Shown here piece after piece: positions 7,561 to 15,563 of a stretch of DNA of 64,000 nt. Source of the stretch: a virus; IMG/VR virus record IMGVR_UViG_3300032893_000012, positions 1-64,000 of that record. One strand, written 5' to 3'. The first letter of the stretch is position 1; the number at the start of each line of letters is the position of its first letter. The notes beneath the pieces were generated by a model. It worked only from the letters and a program-made list of their open reading frames with translations. It did no database searches and was not told the DNA's origin. The position numbers and the translations under genes were made by a program.

Positions 7561-8858
7561 GTGAGTACCGTCAATCTCTCAGAGGCTCGAGTTACCGCCG
7601 TGTACGCAAGCCTCTTCGTGTTCTCGTTGGAGTAGTCAGGTCGCCAATCCGCGACGACGACCGCGTGTTTAAATTGCGATCCTTGGCTCTTATGCACAGT
7701 CATCGCATACCCGAAATCATACAGCTTTCCAGCTCCTCCCATCGAGTGCACCTGAATCCCCGCTTTCTTCAGATCCTCGACCGACTCAAACGGTCTAGCG
7801 CGATGAAACTGATCTCGACAGATCTCTTGATCTGTTGCCGGTAGCCCCTCGTCCGGAAATTCCAGTCGAGTCTTCATGAGCCACCACTCGTCTTTGAACG
7901 GAGACGTCGCCTCTTCAGTAACGAGCCCGCGCATCCCGTTGAAAATCGGAGCGTGGTTCTTGAGCGCCACGAGCGGCTCTCCGACCTGCGGCGGCTTGCC
8001 GGCGTACCCGAGGTGCTCGCGAACGGTTTTGTTCACGTGCACCCGCGTGGCGTTACGCCAACACAGGACTGCGGCATCGAGCTTCTCGCGCGAGAGTAAC
8101 GCAGCGAGTGACGGATGCGTCATGTCTTGGGTGCTTCTGAACCGAAGCTGATCACCGTCGGCGAGCTCGCGCGCTAGGCGTCCTTCCTCGCGCAGGATGC
8201 GCGACAGTTGAATGATCGGGGAGCCTTCGGCTTGCCGGTGGATTTTTTCGAGACACAGCATCGGCCGCGTGACCAGTGAGCCATCGCCCATCACCGGCGG
8301 AAGCTGTCCGTGATCGCCGACAGCCATGATGCGAACGCCGTGGGCGTTGAGGTCTTCGACAATGGCGCCCGAAACCATGGAGGCCTCGTCGAGAACGACC
8401 AGATCGTAGTTCCGATCGAGTTCCTCGCGCTTCTTCCAGCCGAGGAGCTCCTCGGTGGTGTCGTCGATGACCGCGCGATAGAGGAGCCGGTGAATAGTGC
8501 CGCAGAACGGTTTTCGAGACTCGTCGCTGCCGCGGGAGTAAAAGAGGTGCCCCCACGGACCGGCAAGCTTGTCTTCGTCGTCTGTGCAGGCTCGGTTGGT
8601 GGTCGCAACGCCGCACGCAGTGAGCTTTCGTTGGAGGACGCTCGAGGCGCGGCCGGTGAAACAGATGTATGCGATGCGGAGATCGGTCATCTCGGAAGCA
8701 AAGAGACCAAGAAGCGTGCTCTTGCCACTTCCAGCGACCCCGCCGATCGTAAGTAGGTTGCTCGCCGGCGTTCGCACCCAGTCGAGCATCGACTCGTAGA
8801 CGCGACGCTGGTCGGGGGAGAGGTCGGAGCGTGTGAGGCGGTGATCGGAATTGGTCAT
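7557..8858 (-). CDS. SF1B helicase (RecD2/Dda/Pif1-like)
   Basis: A 433-residue superfamily 1B helicase expected to move 5' to 3' on ssDNA. Motif I is IGGVAGSGKST (about 38). Motif Ia-like ICFTGRA follows. Motif II is VVLDEAS (about 155). Motif III is VGDHGQLPPV (about 177). Motif V is MTVHKSQGSQF (about 385) and motif VI is AYTAVTRASERL (about 420). The set is complete. The TVHKSQG sequence is typical of RecD2 and Dda proteins. Its size is close to T4 Dda (439 aa), with no large N-terminal extension. The start overlaps the upstream stop by ATGA. Confidence 0.88.
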   Translation of the reverse strand: MTNSDHRLTRSDLSPDQRRVYESMLDWVRTPASNLLTIGGVAGSGKSTLLGLFASEMTDLRIAYICFTGRASSVLQRKLTACGVATTNRACTDDEDKLAGPWGHLFYSRGSDESRKPFCGTIHRLLYRAVIDDTTEELLGWKKREELDRNYDLVVLDEASMVSGAIVEDLNAHGVRIMAVGDHGQLPPVMGDGSLVTRPMLCLEKIHRQAEGSPIIQLSRILREEGRLARELADGDQLRFRSTQDMTHPSLAALLSREKLDAAVLCWRNATRVHVNKTVREHLGYAGKPPQVGEPLVALKNHAPIFNGMRGLVTEEATSPFKDEWWLMKTRLEFPDEGLPATDQEICRDQFHRARPFESVEDLKKAGIQVHSMGGAGKLYDFGYAMTVHKSQGSQFKHAVVVADWRPDYSNENTKRLAYTAVTRASERLTVLT

Positions 8859-9070
8859 TTTCTAAATACTCGACCTGCTCGTCTCAAGGCCGACCACGGG
8901 TCTTTGTATTTGTTGCCCCAGTGCCCATACGCTCCTCCTCCGGCATATTTTGGTAATGGAATTCCAGACAGGAATGTAAGCCCGCAGATTAGGTCTTCCA
9001 GTCTGTCTTTGAAGACCCGCGGATGCAGGCGTCGGTCGGAGGGGGAGAGGTCGGAGCGCTTCACCCCCAC
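8855..9070 (-). CDS. Hypothetical protein, 71 aa
   Basis: Coupled to the helicase gene by ATGA and overlapping the upstream gene by ten bases. It contains HPRVFKDRLEDLICGL and a glycine/aromatic stretch (YAGGGAYGHWGNKYKDPW). No family recognised. Confidence 0.6.
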   Translation of the reverse strand: MGVKRSDLSPSDRRLHPRVFKDRLEDLICGLTFLSGIPLPKYAGGGAYGHWGNKYKDPWSALRRAGRVFRK

Positions 9071-9333
9071 ACGTCCTTACGGTGCTCCTGGAGAGCCCTA
9101 ATGAGCCTGTCGAGGGTACCGGGACCCTTGAACCGATACACGATCGTCGCGCCGGCGATGGGGATGTGGAGGTGCACCTGAGTCGGCGGCACCGTCGGCT
9201 CCGGAGTTGGACACCACGAGAAGATATGGAATCCTTCCGGGTTCGCCTCGAAGTAGTCGATCTGGTTCTTTTCGTGTTTTCGTCCAGCCACTTGGTCACC
9301 TGTGCGCGCGGTAGGCTTCTTTGATCGTGGCAT
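9061..9333 (-). CDS. Hypothetical protein, up to 90 aa
   Basis: Ends in a beta/alpha unit (IVYRFKGPGTLDRLIRALQEHRKDVWG). The start is uncertain: 9333 overlaps the upstream gene by 38 bases, while GTG 9291 sits just after the upstream stop. Function unknown. Confidence 0.6.
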   Translation of the reverse strand: MPRSKKPTARTGDQVAGRKHEKNQIDYFEANPEGFHIFSWCPTPEPTVPPTQVHLHIPIAGATIVYRFKGPGTLDRLIRALQEHRKDVWG

Positions 9334-9520
9334 TGACCTGATTGCGAAGAATCGCGTTTGGACATCCGTTTGCCGCCGCGATGTGAATCCCAGTCTTGAT
9401 CAAAAATCCGGCAACCGTTCCGTTGAACTCTACGGGAGTCATGTTCGCGGTCTTCCTGAGATCCTCGACAACTGCGGCGATTCGTTCATCCAATAGGTCG
9501 TTGAGTTCTTTAGTGGTCAT
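9296..9520 (-). CDS. Hypothetical protein, 74 aa
   Basis: A small helical protein (ELNDLLDERIAAVVEDLRK ...) with a central hydrophobic helix around FLIKTGIHIAAANG. No motif recognised. It starts MTTKELN at 9520. Confidence 0.6.
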   Translation of the reverse strand: MTTKELNDLLDERIAAVVEDLRKTANMTPVEFNGTVAGFLIKTGIHIAAANGCPNAILRNQVNATIKEAYRAHR

Positions 9521-9529
9521 TGTTACCTG

Positions 9530-9931
9530 TTACGGTTTTTCCAGGATGAGAGTGAGACTGACGTGCTGCTCGAAGCGCCCGTTCGCGATGCGAATCAGAT
9601 ATGGCGTATGGGCGCGCAGCATCGGGCGAACGGACTCGAGTCCAGAAAGAATCGACGCGCCCTCGGAAGCGTCTAGCTCGTGTCCTACCACGACCGAATC
9701 TAGCGGCACCGTAAACACGAGCTGGCATTTTCGCCAGGCGCCAACCGGTTCCGAAGTGGTCATCGTGATCTGGTTCGGTTGGTTCTCCAGCGAATCATTG
9801 CGCGCCCTCGCAACCACGTTTCCGTATCCATGCGCCCGCAGCGCCTCGACGACGTCGTGTCCCGTTAGGTCATCCATCTTGAGCGCCATGGTGGCGAGCG
9901 TGACGAGCATGTCGTGTTCGGTGAGTTTCAC
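9530..9931 (-). CDS. Hypothetical protein, 133 aa
   Basis: The N-terminal half is helical (DMLVTLATMALKMDDLTGHDVVEALRA); the C-terminal half is beta-rich (CQLVFTVPLDSVVV, HVSLTLILEK). It overlaps the upstream gene as ATGA. Function unknown. Confidence 0.65.
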   Translation of the reverse strand: MKLTEHDMLVTLATMALKMDDLTGHDVVEALRAHGYGNVVARARNDSLENQPNQITMTTSEPVGAWRKCQLVFTVPLDSVVVGHELDASEGASILSGLESVRPMLRAHTPYLIRIANGRFEQHVSLTLILEKP

Positions 9932-10248
9932 GCTTTTCCACGTCCCTTCTCCCCCATGATCTCGTCATAGAAGCCATCTCCAAAAAATTGAGTCGCAAGC
10001 AGACGCAACTCCTCTTTCTGAGCAAGAGTCGGTTGCTCGTCGTCGTACGCGCCGTCGATCGTCTTCTGCGCCAAGTCTTCGAAGCCGGCCGCGCGTAGCT
10101 CGGTCACGAGTTGGACCTTCGGCGTCGCGAGCGGGCTATCGAAGTCGTGATAGTAGCCGCGCTCGGCGCGCCTCAGGATGGTTGTGCGGGCGAGCGAATA
10201 CGGCTTTCTCCAAAGATCTTCGAGTAGGTCTTTTTTGGTGGTGCCCAT
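9928..10248 (-). CDS. Hypothetical protein, 106 aa
   Basis: A charged helical protein with tandem helix pairs (TELRAAGFEDLAQKTIDGAYDD). It starts at ATG 10248 in a TAATG overlap with the previous small ORF. No family recognised. Confidence 0.65.
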   Translation of the reverse strand: MGTTKKDLLEDLWRKPYSLARTTILRRAERGYYHDFDSPLATPKVQLVTELRAAGFEDLAQKTIDGAYDDEQPTLAQKEELRLLATQFFGDGFYDEIMGEKGRGKA

Positions 10249-10415
10249 TACACCGCTCGCTCCTCTCTCAGTTCTTCGCTAGCCAGTTCGACGAGTTCCT
10301 CTGCTTCCCGTGAAGAACATCCGTCTCTTTCGAGTGTGTCGATCACGTCAATGAACTCTGCGCCGTCAAGCAGTTCTCGCTTGGCGACTTGAATCCAGTG
10401 GATTCTGCCGCTCAT
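10248..10415 (-). CDS. Small acidic protein, 55 aa
   Basis: A short ORF read directly from the sequence: it begins MSGRIHWIQVAKRELL and ends EELREERAV. ATG 10415 overlaps the upstream stop (ATGA) and its TAA overlaps the next ATG (TAATG); this double coupling is the evidence. The C-terminal half is a strongly acidic helix. Confidence 0.6.
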   Translation of the reverse strand: MSGRIHWIQVAKRELLDGAEFIDVIDTLERDGCSSREAEELVELASEELREERAV

Positions 10416-10606
10416 GATCGCACCTCGTCAAATATCGATCCATGCTCACGAGTTCCACACACGCAATCCGCAAGTCGTTCTTTGCACGTCGGACACCATC
10501 CGCGCCCCCGAACCTCCTTCGGTCTCTCACCGTGAAGTGGCTCGAATGGACAATGATTGAGTTGGTCTTCGCGACGATGGCTCTTGCCGCATTTGCAGGC
10601 GGTCAT
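10412..10606 (-). CDS. Small zinc-binding protein, 64 aa
   Basis: Start ATG 10606 overlaps the upstream stop as ATGA. The ligands are CKCG, HCPF, WCPTC and CVCGTREH, a plausible zinc ribbon or double knuckle. Function unknown. Confidence 0.6.
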   Translation of the reverse strand: MTACKCGKSHRREDQLNHCPFEPLHGERPKEVRGRGWCPTCKERLADCVCGTREHGSIFDEVRS

Positions 10607-10872
10607 TTTCGCGCCCCGTACGGCGCCCACGCGAGTATCAGACGACAATTTTTACTGTGTGGTCCCTCGCGGCCGCCGCCGCAGTCGCAAAGAGTCGTTT
10701 CTGGAGCAGGTTTCTTTGATTTAAAGGTCACCTCTGCCCAGACCGCTAGCGAGCCAATGAGGCCCGATAGTGCCATTCCTGCAATAGCACTATGTAGCAC
10801 CCAACCGAGATTGAACGCAGAAAGATGGATCGCGGTGATTCGGAGCCACCAGTAGAACGTGTCGCGAGTCAT
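10603..10872 (-). CDS. Small membrane protein, 89 aa
   Basis: Two predicted membrane helices, about residues 7-28 (WWLRITAIHLSAFNLGWVLHS) and about 28-50 (AIAGMALSGLIGSLAVWA). A cytosolic tail with CDCGGGREGPHSKNC could bind zinc. The start overlaps the upstream stop by one base. A membrane role early in infection is possible. Confidence 0.6.
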   Translation of the reverse strand: MTRDTFYWWLRITAIHLSAFNLGWVLHSAIAGMALSGLIGSLAVWAEVTFKSKKPAPETTLCDCGGGREGPHSKNCRLILAWAPYGARK

Positions 10873-11327
10873 CAGACATCGTCTTCCTGCGCCGCGAACT
10901 TCTCCTCCGGCGCATCCAGCCTCTTCGCCATATCCTCCGGAGTCTCCGGGTGCATGTGCCAGCGCTTGCAGAGGCGTAGGTAGTACTGGTTCCAGATACT
11001 GCGCCGGTTGAAGTCTGGATGATGGAACGCGAGAACCTCGATCGCGTGGATGAGGTGCGAGACGTAGTGCGCCGGAAGTTCGTCCTGTGCATCGCAGACC
11101 GCGGGGAGCATATCGACGAGCTCTTCGTGGAAAAGCGGTTTGATGTACGTCGCCGCTTTCCTCGGGTCGCCACAGTGAGCGTTGAGGCAGTCAGCGCGGA
11201 GCCCGCGCACGAGTAGCTTCGTGATGTGGTTCTTCGGCACCGTGTCGCAGCCGCGGATACCGGAGAGCAGCGTACCCTGCTGGCGGAGGCCGATGTTCAT
11301 GACCCAGTCTTGGAGGATGCTCTTCAC
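10872..11327 (-). CDS. Hypothetical phage protein, 151 aa
   Basis: Soluble, His- and Trp-rich protein with PLFHEELVDML and a C-terminal RWHMHPETPEDMAKRL segment. Its overall pattern is one I associate with conserved phage proteins of unknown role; I cannot name the family. It overlaps the RHH gene's stop by four bases. Confidence 0.65.
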   Translation of the reverse strand: MKSILQDWVMNIGLRQQGTLLSGIRGCDTVPKNHITKLLVRGLRADCLNAHCGDPRKAATYIKPLFHEELVDMLPAVCDAQDELPAHYVSHLIHAIEVLAFHHPDFNRRSIWNQYYLRLCKRWHMHPETPEDMAKRLDAPEEKFAAQEDDV

Positions 11328-11500
11328 TTTTTTCTCCCGTTCGCCTCGAGCCCCTTCTCGATGAGCATCCTCACGGTTTCGTTGATACTCGGTTTGATTC
11401 CGGTAGTTTTCGTGATTCTCTGCTGCTCGGCGATGATTTTCGCGTGAAGCTGTTTGCTGACGCGAGCGCCGAGCACGATTTCGTAGCGTTCCTGCTGCAT
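11324..11500 (-). CDS. Ribbon-helix-helix regulator
   Basis: A 58-residue DNA-binding protein. A beta strand (RYEIVLGARVSKQLH) leads into two helices, ending NETVRMLIEKGLEANGRKK, the usual layout of Arc/CopG-type dimers. It is the first gene of the leftward operon and sits against a divergent promoter region, so it is likely to autoregulate and control the rightward replication operon. ATG 11500 is favoured; a TTG at 11536 is possible. A promoter-like -10 ends only eight bases before this ATG, so the message may be leaderless. Confidence 0.7.
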   Translation of the reverse strand: MQQERYEIVLGARVSKQLHAKIIAEQQRITKTTGIKPSINETVRMLIEKGLEANGRKK

Positions 11501-11552
11501 GCTACCTATCGTAGCGAAAGTTGTTGACTGGCGCAAGCGCGTGGCGTAGGGT
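11501..11552. promoter_or_regulatory. Overlapping divergent promoters
   Basis: Rightward: TTGACT (11524-11529), 17 bases, TAGGGT (11547-11552), serving the DnaQ operon. Leftward, read on the minus strand: TTGCGC, 17 bases, TACGAT ending at 11508, serving the RHH operon. The -35 boxes overlap, so the two promoters should exclude one another. Derived by eye. Confidence 0.5.
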
Positions 11553-11595
11553 CTCGCCGAGAGAGAGTCGGTAGAGAGAGAAAGGTCTGGTGACG

Positions 11596-12294
11596 ATGGC
11601 GGACGATAAGCGTTCCCTGCGGTTCTGTGCGCTCTTGGATACGGAGACCACGGGGATGAACCCCGCGTCCGACAGGACGATCGAAGTCGCGGTGATGCTC
11701 TTCGACCTGAAGCACGCGCAGCCGGTCATCAGTTTCGCGAGTCTGATCAAGGGGGAAGCCGACAACGCCGCGTTTCCCGTCAACGGCATTCCGGCGGCGA
11801 TGCTCCCGGAGGCGCGCGAGTCGGAGCGCGTTTGGGCGGCGGTGAGATGGGTCATCGAACCAGCCGCCGTGATCGTGGCTCACAATAGTGATTTTGATCG
11901 GCAGTTTACGCCCGATCTCGGCAAGCCATGGGTGGACAGCGAAAGCGACATCATATGGCCCGGTAGCCAGAAAGGCGGCCGCGGGGGCTCGCTGTCTCAC
12001 CTGGCGCTCTCCATGGGGGTCGGCGTTGCGAGCGCGCACAGAGCGATGTGCGACGTGGATACCCTCTCACGCATCCTGACTCGGCTCGCCGAAAAGGGTC
12101 ACGACCTCGAAGCGATGCTCATGCACGCGATGCGACCGAAGGCGATGTTCCACTCGCTCGCGCCGTTTGAGCAGAAGGATATCGTGAAGGAGGCAGGCTT
12201 CCGATGGGACCCAGACCGGAAGGTGTGGTGGCGTCGGATGGCGATCGACGATGCTAAGGAGCTGCCGTTCAAGGTGAGGCAGGTGGGGGCGTGA
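11596..12294 (+). CDS. DnaQ-like 3'-5' exonuclease
   Basis: A DEDDh exonuclease of 232 residues. ExoI is LLDTETTG (about 14-21), ExoII is VAHNSDFDR (about 93-101), and ExoIII is HRAMCDVDTL (about 148-157) with the His five residues before the Asp. A short C-terminal module follows (EQKDIVKEAGFRWDPDRKVWWRR) like the DUF5710-type domain seen on phage and plasmid proteins. It is the first gene of the rightward operon and probably processes DNA ends for replication or recombination. ATG 11596 is preferred over GTG 11590. The stop overlaps the next GTG. Confidence 0.85.
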   Translation: MADDKRSLRFCALLDTETTGMNPASDRTIEVAVMLFDLKHAQPVISFASLIKGEADNAAFPVNGIPAAMLPEARESERVWAAVRWVIEPAAVIVAHNSDFDRQFTPDLGKPWVDSESDIIWPGSQKGGRGGSLSHLALSMGVGVASAHRAMCDVDTLSRILTRLAEKGHDLEAMLMHAMRPKAMFHSLAPFEQKDIVKEAGFRWDPDRKVWWRRMAIDDAKELPFKVRQVGA

Positions 12295-12500
12295 GCAATA
12301 AATTCATCCGTGCCGCATCGAACGAGGACAGCGAAGCCTGGCGAACACTCGGCAAAATTCGCAGAGAACCAGGAGCCGGTAACCCGAAGTGCATGGCGTG
12401 CAGCATCGAAGCGGAGATCGGAACCGAGGAGAATCCGCATCCGGTTCCGGAACGCTTCCACACGTGTCCGCCGGTTGGCGCGAAGGGGAGGAGACCATGA
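12291..12500 (+). CDS. Small Cys-containing protein, 69 aa
   Basis: Starts at GTG 12291 in a GTGA overlap and ends overlapping the next ATG (ATGA). It has CMAC at about residue 35 and FHTC near the end, a possible minimal metal site. Function unknown; the double coupling supports it as a gene. Confidence 0.6.
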   Translation: MSNKFIRAASNEDSEAWRTLGKIRREPGAGNPKCMACSIEAEIGTEENPHPVPERFHTCPPVGAKGRRP

Positions 12501-13561
12501 AGTGCTACCTGTTGGAGACGAAGACCGCCGGCGAGGACATCTCCTTCGGCTCGACTTTCTGGAAGCGCACCACCCTCGACCCGCAGCTCTCGCTCTATCT
12601 TCCAGCGATCCGAAAGCTCGGTCACGATCCGCGCGGTTGTATTTATGAAGTGCTGAGGAAGCCTGACCAACGCCCCGGCACCGTCCCTCTCCTCGATGAG
12701 AACGGTTTGAAGATCGTGCTCGATGCCGACGGACAACGCGTGCGCACAAAGGATGGTAAGAAGTGGCGTCAGACCGGCGATACCGAGCTCAAGTACGCGC
12801 TTCAGACTCGTCCGGAGACGCCGGAGGAGTACGGACAACGGTGTCTCGATGCTATCGCGGAGGCGCCTGACAAGTACTACGCCCGCGGTGTCGTAGTCAG
12901 GCTCGAGGCCGACGAGCGCGAGGCGGCGCAGGACATGTGGAACACGGCGTCGTTGATGCGCGATGCGCGGCGGCTCAACATGTATCCGAGAAACGCCGAC
13001 GCCTGCATCTCGTGGGGCCGCGAGTGTGACTATCTCAACGTGTGCGCTGGCGTGATGGATCTCAACGATCCATTGTTCTTCCGCTTCGAAGAAGACATCC
13101 ACGAAGAACTCGCCGAAGAAGGCGTCGCGACGACCCTGACCGATGACGCGAGTCTCCTCACACAGAGCGCGATGCGCGCTTACCGCTCGTGTCCGCGAAA
13201 GTTTCAGCTCCGCTACGTACTCCGGATGCGTCCGCTCAAGAAGTCGGAGGCGCAGTCGACCGGTCATAGCGTCCACGCTGCCCTCGATGTCTATCGCCGG
13301 ACCGGCGGCGATCTACCGGCGGCGCTTGCGGCGCTAGAGACCGAGGATCCCTACGTGCGCGCCAAGGAGGAAGCAATGCTCATCGGTTACGCTACACGAT
13401 GGGGGAAGCCGACTGGAGTCATCGCCATCGAGAAGACCTTCCGAATAAATTTGGTGAATCCAGAAACTGGAGCAGCTAGTCGCACATTTTCTCTTGGCGG
13501 CAGAGTCGATGCAATCGTTCAGGCCGAATCGGTAACTGAACTGATAAATCCGGTGGGTTGA
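12497..13561 (+). CDS. Circularly permuted PD-(D/E)XK iron-sulfur nuclease
   Basis: A 354-residue protein of the RecB/Cas4/AddB-like class, but with its halves in swapped order. Residues about 1-205 carry what is normally the C-terminal half: the E-x-K motif at the very start (LLETKTAGED), then LDPQLSLY, ETPEEYGQR, and the cluster CISWGRECDYLNVC. Residues about 215-354 carry the normal N-terminal half: CPRKFQLRY (first cluster Cys), GHSVHAAL, and the catalytic Asp in LGGRVDAIV, after which the frame ends. All catalytic and cluster residues are present once. The start has a good AGGAG site and ATGA coupling, so the permuted form is probably expressed. A homing endonuclease gene begins one base after the stop. 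Confidence 0.75.
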   Translation: MKCYLLETKTAGEDISFGSTFWKRTTLDPQLSLYLPAIRKLGHDPRGCIYEVLRKPDQRPGTVPLLDENGLKIVLDADGQRVRTKDGKKWRQTGDTELKYALQTRPETPEEYGQRCLDAIAEAPDKYYARGVVVRLEADEREAAQDMWNTASLMRDARRLNMYPRNADACISWGRECDYLNVCAGVMDLNDPLFFRFEEDIHEELAEEGVATTLTDDASLLTQSAMRAYRSCPRKFQLRYVLRMRPLKKSEAQSTGHSVHAALDVYRRTGGDLPAALAALETEDPYVRAKEEAMLIGYATRWGKPTGVIAIEKTFRINLVNPETGAASRTFSLGGRVDAIVQAESVTELINPVG

Positions 13562-13562
13562 T

Positions 13563-14201
13563 ATGAGCAGAAAGCCTATTCACGGAATGTCAGGTTCTCG
13601 TGAGTATCGCATTTGGATGGGAATGCGCAAAAGGTGTTCTCAGAGGTTGGGGTCGGATAGTTATTTGAACCGTGGGATAAAGGTTCATTCACGATGGGAA
13701 TCATTTGGAAATTTTATTCATGACATGGGCTTGGCGCCAAGCGACAAGCACCAGCTAGATCGAATTGATAGCAATGGCGACTACGAGCCATCTAATTGTC
13801 GATGGGTTACTACGGTAGAGCAGCAAAGAAACAAGCGCAGTAACGTTAGACTGTATTTTAACGGTGAAACACTGACACTTACTGAGTGGGCGGAGCGATT
13901 GGGTATAACGCCGCAGGCGATTAGTCACCGTCTTCGTCATCTTGGTTGGTCTACAGAGCGCGCCTTAACGGAAACAAAGAAAAGCATTAATGGTGGTCCA
14001 CATCCGCGGGCTAATGCGGTGATGCTTGAAGTAGACGGGGTGAATCTAATCGTTTCCGAATGGGCTCGAAGGATCGGTGTACGCCCAGGTGTTCTATACC
14101 ATCGCATTCAAATGAACTGGCCCAAAGATCGCATCCTTGAAAAACCGATAAGAGGAAGAAAAGTAGTCCCTGAGGGAAAATTCTTAGGGGTCGCGTCGTA
14201 G
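13563..14201 (+). CDS. Putative homing endonuclease (HNH-like)
   Basis: A 212-residue protein whose N-terminal half has the pattern EYRIWMGMRKRC ... GIKVHSRWESFGNF ... LDRIDSNGDYEPSNCRWVT, common in free-standing phage homing endonucleases. The C-terminal half carries two similar modules (GETLTLTEWAERLGITPQAISHRL and VNLIVSEWARRIGVRPGVLYHRI) that look like duplicated helix-turn-helix DNA-recognition units. It begins one base after the broken edge of the nuclease gene, exactly where the nuclease's catalytic E-x-K would be expected, so it probably marks an insertion. Its base composition is lower in GC than its neighbours, consistent with later arrival. Confidence 0.7.
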   Translation: MSRKPIHGMSGSREYRIWMGMRKRCSQRLGSDSYLNRGIKVHSRWESFGNFIHDMGLAPSDKHQLDRIDSNGDYEPSNCRWVTTVEQQRNKRSNVRLYFNGETLTLTEWAERLGITPQAISHRLRHLGWSTERALTETKKSINGGPHPRANAVMLEVDGVNLIVSEWARRIGVRPGVLYHRIQMNWPKDRILEKPIRGRKVVPEGKFLGVAS

Positions 14202-14233
14202 CATCGACGGACCCCAATCAGGAGTTAGAAAAA

Positions 14234-15088
14234 ATGCCGAAAGCCTCAAGAGATTCGCTGAACGCCAAAGGGAAGCGCGACGCCTACATGTTCGACCCGG
14301 ACGATCTGGTCCTGGTCACCGACGAGAAGTCCCCGATCTACGACGAGCGTGTTCACCTGCCCGTCGACGAGGCGCTCGTCCTCAACCTGCTACACGCCCC
14401 CGACGGGGTGCCGCAGGGCGTCATCGAGCCAATCACCGTCATCCGCAACCCGGAGACGGGGAAGGTGGAGGTACTCGTCGGGCGTCAGCGCGTGAAGGCC
14501 GCACGCGAAGCAAACAAGCGTTTGAAGAAGCAGGGCCTCGAACCGATCCGGGTGCCTGCGATGATCCAGCGTGCGAACAATTACCGCGCGATGGGGATCC
14601 TGATCAGCGAGAACGAGCTTCGTCAGGACGATACGCCGCTCGGGCGTGCCAAGAAGGCACAGCGGTACCTCGATCTCGGTCGCAGCGAAGACGAGGTGGC
14701 TGCTCTCTTCGGGATCAGTAAAGCGTCCGTGAAGAACATGCTGGCGCTCCTCGATGCGCCGGCGGCCGTACGCAACGCGGTCGAGGCGGGGAAGATCACG
14801 ACTTCGGAGGGGTACAAGCTCTCGAGGCTCGAACCGGCGGAGGCAAAGGAGAAGGTTTCCGAGCTCATAGAGCACGCTCCGCGTACGCCGGGCAAGAAGC
14901 GTCGTAGCAACTCGACGAAGGCTCGAGAGATCGTTGGCGGCAAGAGCAACGGGAAGATCTCGAAAAAAACCGAGGACGCGGTCGCGACTGACATCGCGGC
15001 GTGGATCGATGCCAATTGGGACGACTGTGCGGAGATTACCAGGAAGCTCCGCGGTGGGGAGTGGAGGAAGGTGAGAGGAGAGTCGTGA
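14234..15088 (+). CDS. ParB/Spo0J-like DNA-binding protein
   Basis: A 284-residue ParB-family protein. Residues about 50-110 give the ParB/Srx-like fold: QGVIEPITVIRN, then VLVGRQRVKAAREAN (the GxxR nucleotide-binding motif), then a helical stretch with ENELRQDDTPLGRAK. A helix-turn-helix follows (EDEVAALFGISKASVKNML, about 160). It may partition a plasmid-like prophage or regulate transcription; no ParA is visible next to it. RBS GGAG lies just upstream. The C-terminal third is basic and linker-rich. Confidence 0.8.
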   Translation: MPKASRDSLNAKGKRDAYMFDPDDLVLVTDEKSPIYDERVHLPVDEALVLNLLHAPDGVPQGVIEPITVIRNPETGKVEVLVGRQRVKAAREANKRLKKQGLEPIRVPAMIQRANNYRAMGILISENELRQDDTPLGRAKKAQRYLDLGRSEDEVAALFGISKASVKNMLALLDAPAAVRNAVEAGKITTSEGYKLSRLEPAEAKEKVSELIEHAPRTPGKKRRSNSTKAREIVGGKSNGKISKKTEDAVATDIAAWIDANWDDCAEITRKLRGGEWRKVRGES

Positions 15089-15393
15089 AAGAAAACTTAG
15101 TGCGCGACTGTGTTTTTATGGCCGAGGCTCTTTCCCCAGAGAACGGATCGCAAGGTTTAACTGTTTACATCATTCGCGCAGGAACTGAATTTTCTCATCC
15201 TCACGCAGACCTGATATCTGATCGTGATAGGTACATTGTCACAACTACGGATGCCGACGGTGAGGAGACTTTCGGCTCCGTAGTTAATGAGAGTCTGAAT
15301 GAAGCGTTGAACAAATTGCATGAGAACATGAGGAAAGACTGTCTGGATACAGCTGAGGATTTGCTCCGAATATCTGGAACCAAGAGTACCTGA
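15085..15393 (+). CDS. Hypothetical protein, 102 aa
   Basis: Starts at GTG 15085 in a GTGA overlap with the ParB-like gene. A beta-rich middle (LTVYIIRAGTEFSH, RYIVTTTDADGEE) and a helical end. No family recognised. Its last base is the first base of the next ATG. Confidence 0.6.
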   Translation: MKENLVRDCVFMAEALSPENGSQGLTVYIIRAGTEFSHPHADLISDRDRYIVTTTDADGEETFGSVVNESLNEALNKLHENMRKDCLDTAEDLLRISGTKST

Positions 15394-15563
15394 TGGCGTG
15401 GAGATACACTCAGGCAGGCAAAGAGATGAACCGTCCCGACAATGAGCATGGTTTCTCCGTAGAGGAACCGCTCACTGTCGAAGACTGGAAGAACATCCTG
15501 GAAGACATCGTCGCTGAGATTTGCGAGCAGGCGAAGAAAGAAGCCAAGGAGACAGGCAGATGA
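15393..15563 (+). CDS. Small acidic protein, 56 aa
   Basis: Read directly from sequence: MAWRYTQAGKEMN at the start and an amphipathic helix (EDWKNILEDIVAEICEQAKK) at the end. TGATG and ATGA overlaps on both sides support it. Function unknown. Confidence 0.6.
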   Translation: MAWRYTQAGKEMNRPDNEHGFSVEEPLTVEDWKNILEDIVAEICEQAKKEAKETGR

